From Streptomyces sp. NBC_00525 (lineage in GTDB: Bacteria; Actinomycetota; Actinomycetes; Streptomycetales; Streptomycetaceae): a DNA stretch of 64,000 nucleotides. Positions 34,625-43,575 of the stretch are shown one piece after another; position 1 is the first letter of the stretch, and each line of letters begins with the position of its first letter. The translations under genes were made by a program, and so were the position numbers. Under the pieces are notes generated by a model, which searched no databases, was not told the origin of the DNA, and worked only from the letters and a program-made list of their open reading frames with translations. Where the stretch lies: positions 3,472,001-3,536,000 of the forward strand of contig NZ_CP107834.1 in assembly GCF_036346595.1 (NCBI RefSeq). Direction: 5' to 3'.

Positions 34625-35478
34625 GCGGCTCCCTCGATCGCGCGGGCGACCCGCACGGCGTCGGCGGTGGCCCGGACCTCGTGCACGCGTACCGCCCAGG
34701 CACCGGCCCGCGCGGCGAGGGCGGAGACGGCGGCGGTGGCCGCGTCGCGCTCGCGGGCGGGCGGCGGTGCGGCGCCCTCCTCCCCGGCCAGCACCCGGCC
34801 CAGGAACCGCTTGCGGGAGGCGGCCACCAGCAGCGGCCGGCCCAGCTCGTGCAGCGCGTCCAGCCGGGCGAGGAGCGCGAGGTCGTGCGGGGCGTCCTTG
34901 GCGAAGCCGAGTCCGGGGTCGATCACCAGGCGCTCCGGGGCGACGCCGCCCGCGACCACCGTGTCCATCCGGGCGCGCAGCTCGGCGACGACCTCGGCGA
35001 CCACGTCCCCGTACACCGCGCGGCTGTTCATCGACTCGCTGAAGCCGCGCCAGTGCATCACGACGAACGGCGCCCCGGCGGCGGCGACCACGCGGACCAT
35101 GTCCGGGTCGGCCTGGCCGCCGCTGACGTCGTTGACGAGGACGGCGCCGGCCGCGAGCGCCTGTTCGGCGACGCGGGCGCGCATGGTGTCCACGGAGACC
35201 GTGACGCCCTCGGCGACCAGGCCGCGGACGACCGGGATCACCCGGCGCAGCTCCTCGGACTCGTCCACCCGGGTGGCGCCGGGGCGGGTCGACTCTCCGC
35301 CGACGTCGACGAGGTCGGCGCCCTCGCCGACCAGGTCGAGGCCGTGCTTGACGGCCGTCGTGGTGTCGAACCAGCGGCCTCCGTCGGAGAAGGAGTCGGG
35401 GGTCACGTTGACGACCCCCATGACCGCGCAGCGGTCCCACTCCGGCAGCCCCTGGACCGTTCCACGCAACGTACTCAT
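34621..35478 (-). CDS. folP: Dihydropteroate synthase
   Basis: A 285-residue TIM-barrel enzyme that condenses the pterin diphosphate with p-aminobenzoate; it is the target of sulfonamides. The signature segments are MGVVNVTPDSFSDGG (about 20-34), DLVDVGGESTRPGA, ISVDTMRA-like VSVDTMRARVAE, LVIDPGLGFAKDA and ASRKRFLGR. The ATG at 35478 gives MSTLRGTVQG. It follows the MprF-like gene by 30 bp and is coupled to the NTF2-like gene. Confidence 0.95.
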   Translation of the reverse strand: MSTLRGTVQGLPEWDRCAVMGVVNVTPDSFSDGGRWFDTTTAVKHGLDLVGEGADLVDVGGESTRPGATRVDESEELRRVIPVVRGLVAEGVTVSVDTMRARVAEQALAAGAVLVNDVSGGQADPDMVRVVAAAGAPFVVMHWRGFSESMNSRAVYGDVVAEVVAELRARMDTVVAGGVAPERLVIDPGLGFAKDAPHDLALLARLDALHELGRPLLVAASRKRFLGRVLAGEEGAAPPPARERDAATAAVSALAARAGAWAVRVHEVRATADAVRVARAIEGAA

Positions 35479-35508
35479 ATGACCAGCGTAGGCCCGTACG
35501 GGGGACAT

Positions 35509-37350
35509 CTACGCCGTGCGGGCGCCCTGGCCGCCCGCCGGAGGGGGGACGTGGGCGCACGGGCGGCGGGGCGCGACGGGGAGGCGGCGGGCCAGCGGGC
35601 GGGGGAGCGCGAGGTTCACGAAGCCCTCGGCCTGCATCGCGGCGAAGGAGATGCGGGGCAGGTCGCGGGCGGCGCGGTACACCACGAAACGGGGCTCCCA
35701 GCGTGGCCGGAACTTTGCGTTGAACTTGTACAGCGACTCGATCTGGAACCAGCGCGAGAGGAAGATCAGCAGCCCGCGCCAGACCCGCAGGACGGGCCCC
35801 GCGCCCAGTTTCTCGCCGCGCGCCAGGGCCGAGCGGAACATCGCGAAGTTCAGCGAGACGCGCTCGATGCCGAGCCGGGGCGCGGCCTGGAGCGCGGCGA
35901 CGATCAGCAGCTCGTTCATGCCCGGGTCGGCGGCCCGGTCGCGGCGCATGAGGTCGAGGGACATGCCGTCGGTGCCCCACGGCACGAAGTGGAGGACGGC
36001 CTTCAGGTCGCCGTACGGGGAGTCGGCGCTGTCCTCGTCGGTCTTGTGGGCGGTGGCGAGGAAACAGTCCCGGTCGGCCGTGTCACCGATCCGGCCGAGC
36101 GCCATGGAGAAGCCGCGTTCGGTGTCGGTGCCGCGCCAGTCGGCGGCGGCGCGGCGGATGCGGGCGAGTTCGGCGTCGCCGATGTCGGCCACGCGCCGGA
36201 CGCGGGTCTCGTAGCCGCCCCGCTCAATGCGCTTCACCATCTGGCGTACGTTGCGCATCGCGCGTCCGGCGAGGGAGAAATCCGCGACGTCCACCACCGC
36301 CTCGTCGCCCAGCTCCAGGGCGGTGAGCCCGGTCTCGCGGGTCCAGACCTCGCCGCCGGTCTCGCCGCAGCCCATGACGGCGGGGGTCCAGGAGTGGGCC
36401 CGTGCCTCGTCCATGAAGCGTTCGATGGCGCCGGGCCACGCCTCCACGTCCCCGATGGGGTCGCCGCTGGCCAGCATCACGCCGGAGACGACGCGGTAGC
36501 AGACGGCGGCCTTGCCGCTGGGGGAGAAGACGACGGCCTTGTCGCGGCGGAGCGCGAAGTGGCCGAGCGAGTCCCGCCCGCCGTGCCGCTCCAGGAGGCC
36601 GCGCAGCCGGGTCTCGTCGTCCTCGGTGAGCCGGGCGGCCGGGTGCTCGGGGCGCAGGGCCAGGTAGATGGTGGTGACGGCGGTGAGCAGGCCGAGGGCG
36701 CCGAGCGAGTAGGCGACGGTCCAGGAGGTGTCCCCGGCGTAGTCGACGGGCCCCTCGAAGCCGAACAGGCCGTACAGCACGTGCTGGAGCCGGTCGGCGA
36801 TGCTGGGGCTGCCGACCAGGCGGTTGGGGTGGGCGCTGACGACGACCAGGCCGAGGCCGAGCGATCCGGCGCCGAGCAGCACGAAGTTGGCCAGCGCCCG
36901 CCACCGGCTGCGCGGGTCGGGCAGGGCGGCGAACTCGCTCCGGTGGCGCAGCAGCGGGTAGCACAGCGCCAGTGAGAGGACGGTGCCGATGACCGAGTGC
37001 CGGTAGGCGAACTGGGCGAGTGCCCCGGCGGGGAGGAGGACGACGGCGGCCCGCCAGGCACGTCGCTTGCGCCGCTTGAGGCCGTGGGCCAGCAGGAGCA
37101 GCAGGACGCCGGTGCTCAGCGAGAGCGCGGCGGCGAAGGGGCCGAGGGCGCCGGGGAGCACTTCGGCCAGACTGTGCATGCGGCTGTGCCGGAAGCGCGG
37201 GAAGACCCCGGCGGCGACGTCGATCAGTCCGACGACGGTGCAGGCCGTGCCGACGAGCGCCGGTACGGCCTCCGGCCGTGGAGCGCGCACGAACGTACGT
37301 GTGCGAACCGGAACCGATCCTGATTTATCCCCATCTAGCGTGACAGACAT
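35509..37350 (-). CDS. Phosphatidylglycerol lysyltransferase-domain membrane protein (MprF-like)
   Basis: A 613-residue protein. The N-terminal 240 residues contain about six membrane helices (VGTACTVVGLIDVAAGVFPR, FAAALSLSTGVLLLLLAHGL and others). The C-terminal 330 residues are a DUF2156/GNAT-like domain (LGHFALRRDKAVVFSPSGKA, GFSMALGRIGD, SLNFAMFRSALARGE) that in MprF moves an aminoacyl group from tRNA to phosphatidylglycerol. Fewer membrane helices than full MprF suggest a shorter actinobacterial type. The ATG at 37350 follows GGGAAG; a 33-codon in-frame extension lacks support. It is first in the reverse-strand fol group. Confidence 0.88.
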   Translation of the reverse strand: MSVTLDGDKSGSVPVRTRTFVRAPRPEAVPALVGTACTVVGLIDVAAGVFPRFRHSRMHSLAEVLPGALGPFAAALSLSTGVLLLLLAHGLKRRKRRAWRAAVVLLPAGALAQFAYRHSVIGTVLSLALCYPLLRHRSEFAALPDPRSRWRALANFVLLGAGSLGLGLVVVSAHPNRLVGSPSIADRLQHVLYGLFGFEGPVDYAGDTSWTVAYSLGALGLLTAVTTIYLALRPEHPAARLTEDDETRLRGLLERHGGRDSLGHFALRRDKAVVFSPSGKAAVCYRVVSGVMLASGDPIGDVEAWPGAIERFMDEARAHSWTPAVMGCGETGGEVWTRETGLTALELGDEAVVDVADFSLAGRAMRNVRQMVKRIERGGYETRVRRVADIGDAELARIRRAAADWRGTDTERGFSMALGRIGDTADRDCFLATAHKTDEDSADSPYGDLKAVLHFVPWGTDGMSLDLMRRDRAADPGMNELLIVAALQAAPRLGIERVSLNFAMFRSALARGEKLGAGPVLRVWRGLLIFLSRWFQIESLYKFNAKFRPRWEPRFVVYRAARDLPRISFAAMQAEGFVNLALPRPLARRLPVAPRRPCAHVPPPAGGQGARTA

Positions 37351-37488
37351 CGCTTCCCGTGGCTCCGCGAGAGGTTCCTGCGTCCGGCGGCCAAAGCGCT
37401 GCGGACGGTGTGCGCCCTCTAGGACGAGGCTTCCGGGGCGCGGGTTCACCCGCTTCCCGGAAATTTACTGACAGAAAGTTCATCGGTC

Positions 37489-38610
37489 ATGGGCCTTACC
37501 GGCAAGCCAGTGCTGGTCCTCGCGATCGCGCTGGCCGTCGTACTGTTCACCGCCACCGTCTGGTGCTGGCCGCGGCTCGCCCGCCGCGGCGCGCGCGCCG
37601 TGCTGGGGCGGGTGGGCATGCTGCTGGCGACCCAGGTGGCGTTGTTCGCCACGGTGGGGCTGCTGGCCAACAACAGCTTCCTCTTCTACGGCTCCTGGGC
37701 GGACCTGCTGGGCCGCAAGCAGGAGATGGGGGTGGTCACCGACCACGCGGCCGGGACGCTCGCCGCGAAGAACATCGTCCGGGTGGACACGCGGCGGCCC
37801 GACGTGCCGGGCGGGGCGGTGCCCACGAGGGGCGGCCGGATCGACAAGGTGGTGATCTCCGGCCGGCGGACCGGCATCGAGACCCCGGCGTACGTGTATC
37901 TGCCGCCGGAGTACTTCCAGCCGGCGTACGCACACCGCAAGTTCCCGGCGGTCGTGGTGCTCACCGGCTATCCGGGCACCGCGGAGAACCTCATCGAGGG
38001 CCTGCGCTATCCGCGTACCGCGTTCGACCGGGTGAAGGCGGGCCGGGCGCAGCCGATGATCCTGGTGATGCTGCGTCCGACCGTGGCGCCGCCCCGTGAC
38101 ACGGAGTGCGTGGACATAGAGGGCGGGCCGCAGACGGAGACGTTCTTCGCCGACGACGTGCCGCACGCCGTCTCCGCCGGTTACCGGGTCGGCGGCCACG
38201 CCCGCAACTGGGGCATCATCGGCAACTCGACCGGCGGGTACTGCGCCCTGAAGATCGGGCTGCACCACCCGGACAGGTACGCGGCGAGCGCGGGCCTGTC
38301 CGCGTACTACAAGGCGGCCGAGGACCCGACGACGGGCGACCTCTTCCACGGCGACGAGTCCGCGCGGCGCCGCGCGGACCTGATGTGGACGCTGGACAAC
38401 CGGCCGCAGCCGGCCGGTTCGTTCCTGGTGACGACGTCGCGCCAGGGCGAGTCGAACTACGCGTCGACCAGGAAGTTCATCGCCAAGGTGAAGCGGCCGG
38501 CCCAGGTCTCGTCGATCGTGCTGAAGAGCGGCGGGCACAACTTCAACACCTGGCGCCGGGAGATCCCGGCCGCGCTGGAGTGGCTGAGCAGCCGGCTGAG
38601 CGAGAGCTGA
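37489..38610 (+). CDS. Membrane-anchored esterase of the antigen 85/esterase D type
   Basis: A 373-residue protein with two N-terminal membrane helices (about 7-27 and 45-63) and an extracytoplasmic alpha/beta-hydrolase domain. The nucleophile elbow is GIIGNSTGGYCAL (Ser near 245). RPTVAPPRDTECVDIEGG and GGHNFNTWRREIP (His) supply the other family segments. The fold matches mycolyltransferase/antigen 85-like esterases; in Streptomyces, which lacks mycolates, the substrate is unknown. It is divergent from the MprF-like gene. The ATG at 37489 has only a weak ribosome site. Confidence 0.87.
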   Translation: MGLTGKPVLVLAIALAVVLFTATVWCWPRLARRGARAVLGRVGMLLATQVALFATVGLLANNSFLFYGSWADLLGRKQEMGVVTDHAAGTLAAKNIVRVDTRRPDVPGGAVPTRGGRIDKVVISGRRTGIETPAYVYLPPEYFQPAYAHRKFPAVVVLTGYPGTAENLIEGLRYPRTAFDRVKAGRAQPMILVMLRPTVAPPRDTECVDIEGGPQTETFFADDVPHAVSAGYRVGGHARNWGIIGNSTGGYCALKIGLHHPDRYAASAGLSAYYKAAEDPTTGDLFHGDESARRRADLMWTLDNRPQPAGSFLVTTSRQGESNYASTRKFIAKVKRPAQVSSIVLKSGGHNFNTWRREIPAALEWLSSRLSES

Positions 38611-38675
38611 GGACGGCCGGGGGCGGGGCGGGGGCCGGGGGCGGTGCCCAGGGCCGGGGGCCGGGGGCGTCGCGT

Positions 38676-39866
38676 CTACCCGGCCGGTGCCTCCGCCACG
38701 CAGGTGGCGCTCTCGACCGACACCTGCGCGCGCGGTACGGAGCGCCCGTCCGCGCCGACCGAGCGGCGCAGCGCCTCGTGCAGGCGGGCCGGGGTGAGCA
38801 CGCCGAGGAAGCGGCCGCCGCCGTCCGTCCCGTCGGTGACGGCGATCCAGCCGGCGTCGTGCTGGAGCATGGTGGCGAAGGCCGGTTTGAGCGGGGCGCC
38901 GAGGGGGAGCGACGCCTCCATCCGGCGGACCCGGTCGCGGACGGTGCCCTTGGCGCCGGGGCTCGCGTCGTCGGCGGTCAGCCAGCCGTACGGGCGCCCG
39001 TCGCCGTCCAGGACGACGGCCCAGCGGGCGGCGTCCTCGCGCAGGCGCGCGGCCGCGCCGGACAGCGGGTCGTCGAGGCGGACGACGGGCGGATGGTCGA
39101 GGTCGCTCTCCTCGACGGGGGTGACGGCGAGCCGCTTGAGTCCCCGGTCGGCGCCCACGAAGTCGGCGACATAGGCGTTGGCGGGGGCGCCGAGCACCGT
39201 TCCGGGGGTGTCGAACTGCTCGACGGAGCCCTGCCCGTAGACGGCGATGCGGTCGCCGAGGCGCACCGCTTCCTCGATGTCGTGGGTGACGAACAGGATG
39301 GTTTTACGGACCTGTTCCTGGAGTTTCAGGAATTCGTTCTGGAGGTGTTCGCGCACGACCGGGTCCACCGCGCCGAAAGGCTCGTCCATCAGCAGGACCG
39401 GCGGATCGGCGGCCAGCGCCCGTGCCACCCCGACGCGTTGGCGCTGCCCGCCGGAGAGCTGTTCCGGATATCGGCCGCCGTGAACGGAAGGGTCGAGTCC
39501 GACCAGGTCGAGGAGTTCGGCGGCGCGTGCGCGGGCCTTTGCGCGTTTCCAGCCCAGGAGATGGGGAACGGTGGCGGTGTTCTCCAGGACCGTCCTGTGC
39601 GGGAAGAGGCCCACTTGCTGGATCACATAGCCGATACGGCGGCGCAACCGGACCGGATCGATGGTGGATATGTCGTCCCCGTCGAGGAATATCCGCCCCT
39701 CGGTCGGTTCGGTCAGCCGGTTCACCATCTTCATGGTGGTCGTCTTGCCGCAGCCCGACGGTCCGACGAGCGTGACCAGTTCACCCTCGGCGACCTCGAA
39801 GGAAAGGCCGTCGACGGCGGTGGTGCCGTCCGCATACCGCTTGGTGACCTGCTCGAAACGGATCAT
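38676..39866 (-). CDS. Osmoprotectant (glycine betaine/choline) ABC transporter ATP-binding protein
   Basis: A 396-residue ATPase of the OpuCA/ProV type. Walker A is GPSGCGKTTT (near 36-45), the signature is LSGGQRQRVGVARA, Walker B is VLLMDEPFGAVDP and the switch His is in FVTHDIEEA. The C-terminal 150 residues hold tandem CBS-like sequence (VVRLDDPLSGAAARLREDAA, WAVVLDGDGRPYGWLTADDA, ATMLQHDAGWIAVTDGTDGG), which in OpuA senses ionic strength. It is divergent from two permease genes and a binding-protein gene that complete the system. The ATG at 39866 is used. Confidence 0.92.
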   Translation of the reverse strand: MIRFEQVTKRYADGTTAVDGLSFEVAEGELVTLVGPSGCGKTTTMKMVNRLTEPTEGRIFLDGDDISTIDPVRLRRRIGYVIQQVGLFPHRTVLENTATVPHLLGWKRAKARARAAELLDLVGLDPSVHGGRYPEQLSGGQRQRVGVARALAADPPVLLMDEPFGAVDPVVREHLQNEFLKLQEQVRKTILFVTHDIEEAVRLGDRIAVYGQGSVEQFDTPGTVLGAPANAYVADFVGADRGLKRLAVTPVEESDLDHPPVVRLDDPLSGAAARLREDAARWAVVLDGDGRPYGWLTADDASPGAKGTVRDRVRRMEASLPLGAPLKPAFATMLQHDAGWIAVTDGTDGGGRFLGVLTPARLHEALRRSVGADGRSVPRAQVSVESATCVAEAPAG

Positions 39867-39997
39867 GGTTCCCCATTGTCGCGGGTGTTCTGTGAAGGAC
39901 ATGTTGCTGGAATACAACGGCTCCGGCGATTGTCAGTGGTCGAGGATAGGCTCGCCGGACATCAGTACGAGAAGGCGAACAGGGGGTGGGGGGACGG

Positions 39998-40711
39998 ATG
40001 GCCGGACAGAACTGCCTGGTGACGAACGACTGGATCTGCGGCGAGTATCTCCGTACCCGCAGCCAGGAGTTGACGGACGCCACCCTCCAGCACATCTGGA
40101 TCACCGCCGTATCCGTCGCGATCGGCGTGGCCGTCGCCTTTCCGCTCGCGCTCCTCGCCCGCCGGGGCCGGGGATTCGCCGCACCGGTCCTCGGACTGAC
40201 GACGGTGCTCTACACCGTGCCGTCCCTCGCGATGTTCTCGCTCCTGCTGCCCCTGTTCGGGCTCTCCGCCGCGCTCGTGGTCACCGGGCTCGTGCTGTAT
40301 TCGCTGACCATCCTCGTACGCAACATCCTGGCCGGTCTCGAAGCGGTGCCCGAGGAGGCGAAGGAGGCCGCGCACGGCATGGGGTACGGGCCGCTGCGCC
40401 TGCTGTGGGAGGTGGAACTGCCCCTCGCGCTCCCCGCGCTGATGGCCGGCATACGCATCGCCACGGTCTCCACGATCGCGCTCACCACGGTCGGCTCGAT
40501 CGTCGGCCGGGGCGGCCTCGGCAACCTCATCGAGGACGCGCTGCCGAGCTTCTTCAAGGCACAGGTGCTGGCCGCCTCGGTGCTCTGCGTGCTGCTCGCG
40601 ATCGTCGCCGATCTGCTGCTGCTCGGCGTGCAGCGGCTGCTGACCCCCTGGACCCGCGTCCGCGCCCCGCACGGCGGCACGGACGCGCCCGGCCCGGCGA
40701 AGGCGGTCTGA
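39998..40711 (+). CDS. Osmoprotectant ABC transporter permease (OpuCB-like)
   Basis: A 237-residue permease with about six membrane segments (IWITAVSVAIGVAVAFPLAL first). The ABC permease loop is EEAKEAAHGMGYGPLRLLWE, followed by LPLALPALMAGIRIATVSTI and VGSIVGRGGLGNLI. The segment LTTVLYTVPSLAMFSLLLPL is typical of ProW/OpuCB proteins. The ATG at 39998 is preceded by GGGGGGA; a GTG at 39986 is an alternative. The next permease starts one base after its stop. Confidence 0.92.
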   Translation: MAGQNCLVTNDWICGEYLRTRSQELTDATLQHIWITAVSVAIGVAVAFPLALLARRGRGFAAPVLGLTTVLYTVPSLAMFSLLLPLFGLSAALVVTGLVLYSLTILVRNILAGLEAVPEEAKEAAHGMGYGPLRLLWEVELPLALPALMAGIRIATVSTIALTTVGSIVGRGGLGNLIEDALPSFFKAQVLAASVLCVLLAIVADLLLLGVQRLLTPWTRVRAPHGGTDAPGPAKAV

Positions 40712-40712
40712 C

Positions 40713-41384
40713 ATGGGAGTCCTCGGGGACGCCTGGACCTGGCTCACCACCGGAGCCAACTGGTCCGGCGAGAGCGGAATCGCCCACCGGCTGAGCGAGC
40801 ACCTGTACGTCAGCGGCGTGGCGCTCGCCCTGTCCTGCGCCGTCGCCCTGCCCGTCGCGCTGTATCTGGGCCACATCCGCAGGGGCGGCGCGCTCGCGGT
40901 CAACCTCGCCAACATCGGCCGCGCGGTCCCGGTCTTCGCGGTGCTGGCCCTCTTCATGGTCTCGCCCCTGCGCAACGCGGGCTACATACCCACGATCACC
41001 GCGCTGGTGCTGTTCGCCGTGCCGCCGCTGCTGACCAACGCCTACGTCGGGATGACCGAGGTGGACCGGGCGGTGACGGAGGCCGCGCGCGGGATGGGCA
41101 TGTCGGGCGGTCAGCTCTTCCTCCGCGTCGAGCTGCCGCTGGCGTACCCGCTGATCATGACCGGGCTGCGGTCCGCCGCCGTCCAGGTCGTGGCCACGGC
41201 GACCATCGCCGCCATGGTCGGCCAGGGCGGCCTCGGCCGGATCATCACCGCCGGTTTCAACACGTACGACACCGCGCAGGTGGTGGCGGGGGCGCTGCTG
41301 GTGGCCGCGCTCGCCCTGCTGGTGGAAGCGGTCCTGGTGGCCCTGGACCGCCTGCTGTCCCCGCTGCGCCGCCGCCCCGCGTGA
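40713..41384 (+). CDS. Osmoprotectant ABC transporter permease (OpuCD-like)
   Basis: A 223-residue second permease with the same layout: YVSGVALALSCAVALPVALY, then the loop VTEAARGMGMSGGQLFLRVE and MVGQGGLGRIITAGFNTYDT. Two distinct permeases with one ATPase and one lipoprotein are the OpuC pattern. It is almost contiguous with the upstream permease and 95 bp before the binding-protein gene. Confidence 0.92.
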   Translation: MGVLGDAWTWLTTGANWSGESGIAHRLSEHLYVSGVALALSCAVALPVALYLGHIRRGGALAVNLANIGRAVPVFAVLALFMVSPLRNAGYIPTITALVLFAVPPLLTNAYVGMTEVDRAVTEAARGMGMSGGQLFLRVELPLAYPLIMTGLRSAAVQVVATATIAAMVGQGGLGRIITAGFNTYDTAQVVAGALLVAALALLVEAVLVALDRLLSPLRRRPA

Positions 41385-41479
41385 CGGCGCCGGGCCCGCG
41401 CCGCCGCGCCCCGCAACGCATGCCGCACATCCATCACTTGTCGCATACGGCGCGCCGCCGCCGTGGACGGAGAAGAGAC

Positions 41480-42454
41480 ATGACCAGGACCTCACGCACG
41501 GCCGGTGCCGTCATCGGCATCCTCGCGCTCGCGGGCTCGCTCGCCGCGTGCGGCGGGGACAGCCTGGAACAGGACAAGGGCGCCCCGGCCGCCGGCGACT
41601 CCGGCAAGAAGGGCTCGCTGGTCGTCGGCGCCGCCGCCTTCACCGAGTCCAAGGTGCTCGCCGAGCTGTACGCGCAGATCCTCGCCGACGCCGGATACAG
41701 CACCTCCGTCACCACGGTGAAGAACCGCGAACTCTACGAACCCTCCCTGGAGAAGGGCGAGATCGACGTCGTACCGGAATACGCGGCCACCATCGCGGAA
41801 TTCCTCAACGCCAAGGTGAACGGCGCCGAGGACGCCGCCGCGAAGCCCGTCGCCTCGGGTGACGCCGGGGCCACCGTCGCCGCCCTCAAGAAGCTCGCCG
41901 AACCGCGCGGACTGAAGGTGCTCCCGGCGGGGAAGGCCGTCGACCAGAACGCGTTCGCGGTGACCAGGGAATTCGCCGACAAGCACAAGCTGAAGACCCT
42001 TTCGGATCTCGGCGCCGCGAAGATCGGCGTCCGCATCGCCGCCGGGGACGAGTGCGAGATACGGCCGTTCTGCGCACCCGGTCTGGAGAAGACGTACGGC
42101 ATCGACGTCACCGGAATCGACCCCAAGGGCGTCGGCACCCCGCAGGCCAAGCAGGCCGTCAAGGACGGCAAGGACCAACTGGTTCTCACCACCACCACCG
42201 ACGCGGTGCTGGACACCTACGACCTGGTGTTCCTGGAGGACGACAAGAAGCTCCAGAACGCGGACAACGTCCTTCCGGTTCTCAACGCCGCGGACGCCGG
42301 AGCCCCGGAGATCGCCGACGCGCTGGGCCGCCTCACCGGCGCTCTCACCACCGAGGACCTCGCACAACTCAACCGCAAGGTCGACGCGGAACGCGTCAAG
42401 CCGGCGGACGCCGCCCGCGAATACCTTCAGTCGAAAGGGCTGATCGAGAAGTAG
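41480..42454 (+). CDS. Osmoprotectant-binding lipoprotein (OpuCC-like)
   Basis: A 324-residue extracytoplasmic solute-binding protein. It has a signal peptide with lipobox LAAC (Cys near 24), a low-complexity linker, then the OpuAC domain (LVVGAAAFTESKVLAELYAQ near 45). KNRELYEPSLEKGEIDVVPE and LVLTTTTDAVLDTYDLVFLE are typical of glycine betaine/choline binders. A GDECEIRPFCAPGL segment contains two cysteines that may bond. The ATG at 41480 follows GGAGAAGAG. It captures substrate outside and delivers it to the permease pair. Confidence 0.92.
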   Translation: MTRTSRTAGAVIGILALAGSLAACGGDSLEQDKGAPAAGDSGKKGSLVVGAAAFTESKVLAELYAQILADAGYSTSVTTVKNRELYEPSLEKGEIDVVPEYAATIAEFLNAKVNGAEDAAAKPVASGDAGATVAALKKLAEPRGLKVLPAGKAVDQNAFAVTREFADKHKLKTLSDLGAAKIGVRIAAGDECEIRPFCAPGLEKTYGIDVTGIDPKGVGTPQAKQAVKDGKDQLVLTTTTDAVLDTYDLVFLEDDKKLQNADNVLPVLNAADAGAPEIADALGRLTGALTTEDLAQLNRKVDAERVKPADAAREYLQSKGLIEK

Positions 42455-42504
42455 CGAACACGCACCGGTGAACGGGCCCCGCAACGGGCCGGAACACCCG
42501 CAAG

Positions 42505-42553
42505 GGGGAGCCGCCGGGTAACTTACCGGGCACGGATTGACGGGCGGCTCCCC
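42505..42553 (+). terminator. Terminator of the osmoprotectant operon
   Basis: An 11-bp stem (42505-42515 with 42543-42553) whose 27-nt loop folds again through GTAA/TTAC. It is 50 bp after the binding-protein stop. Confidence 0.65.
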
Positions 42554-42585
42554 AAGTACGCCGCGCACACGGTAAATTTCGGGCC

Positions 42586-43548
42586 ATGCCACGTGGACGC
42601 CACCGCCATTCGCCCCCACTGCACAGAATCCTTCCGCCTTCGGCAGTCGCCGGAGCGGCGGTGCTCTGTGCCGCGGGCGCCTGGCTGCCGACCGAACCCA
42701 TGGTCCTGCGGGCCCTGGTCGCCGTCGCGGCGGCCGCCGCCGTCACCGGCGCGGTCCTGATGCGCGGCTGGGACCGCGAGGCGGGCCGCCGGGTCGCCGA
42801 GCTGACGCGCGCCCGCGCGAGCGACGAGTGGCGTGCCGAGGAACGCGCGGCGGAGCTGGAGTCCGACCTGGAGGAGGCGCGTGAGATCCGCGCCCGCCTG
42901 GAGACCAAGCTGCGCCGCAAGCGGGTGGAGCTGGCCGGGCTGCGCGGCGAACACGCCGCGCTCCTGCGGCGGTACGCCACCGCCGAGACCGAGCGCGCCA
43001 GCGTCCTGGAGAGCCGCAGGCAGCTCGCCATCGAGGCGTCCGCACCCGCCCGCGAACTGCCCCCCGCCCGCTCCACACCCACCCCGGAGGCGTTCGCCCG
43101 CGCCGCCCGCGCGCTGGCCGACCTCCCGCGCAACGCCGCCCTCCAGCAGGCCAGGCGCGCCGCCGACGAGGCCCGCCGCGTCGCCGAGGAGGCCCGGAAC
43201 CGGCAGGTCGAGGAGCGTTCCCGCCCGGTCCCGGCCACGCGACCGGTGCCGGCCGCCAGCGCCGTCGTCCCGTACGCCGGACCCCGCCGCGGCGCGGTCC
43301 CGCAGGGCGGCTTCGACTTCTTCGGCACGCAGAAGGAGGCGCCGCCCGCCGTCGAGCCCGCCGCCGAGCGCGCCGCGATCGAGTCCGTTCAGGACGAGGA
43401 CCTGGCCGACGTGGTCGGCGAGGAGGCGCTGGCCGCGCACCGCTCGGACACGGCCAGGGAGCGCGCCGTCGGCAAGGTCATCGACCTCACCGCGCACGAC
43501 GAGACGGAACAGCTGGACGTGGCGGAGCTGCGCAGCGCGATCTCCTGA
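42586..43548 (+). CDS. Conserved membrane protein with coiled coil
   Basis: A 320-residue protein. Two membrane segments (about 18-36 and 40-60: LRALVAVAAAAAVTGAVLMR) are followed by a long heptad-like charged helix (about 65-155, ERAAELESDLEEAREIRARL and so on). A Pro/Ala-rich region then contains GGFDFFGTQKEAP, and the tail is acidic (VIDLTAHDETEQLDVAELRS). I know this type only as a conserved Streptomyces protein of unknown function. It looks like a membrane-tethered cytoplasmic scaffold. Confidence 0.75.
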   Translation: MPRGRHRHSPPLHRILPPSAVAGAAVLCAAGAWLPTEPMVLRALVAVAAAAAVTGAVLMRGWDREAGRRVAELTRARASDEWRAEERAAELESDLEEAREIRARLETKLRRKRVELAGLRGEHAALLRRYATAETERASVLESRRQLAIEASAPARELPPARSTPTPEAFARAARALADLPRNAALQQARRAADEARRVAEEARNRQVEERSRPVPATRPVPAASAVVPYAGPRRGAVPQGGFDFFGTQKEAPPAVEPAAERAAIESVQDEDLADVVGEEALAAHRSDTARERAVGKVIDLTAHDETEQLDVAELRSAIS

Positions 43549-43575
43549 CGCGGCGTCGGCGGAGTTACTTGCCGA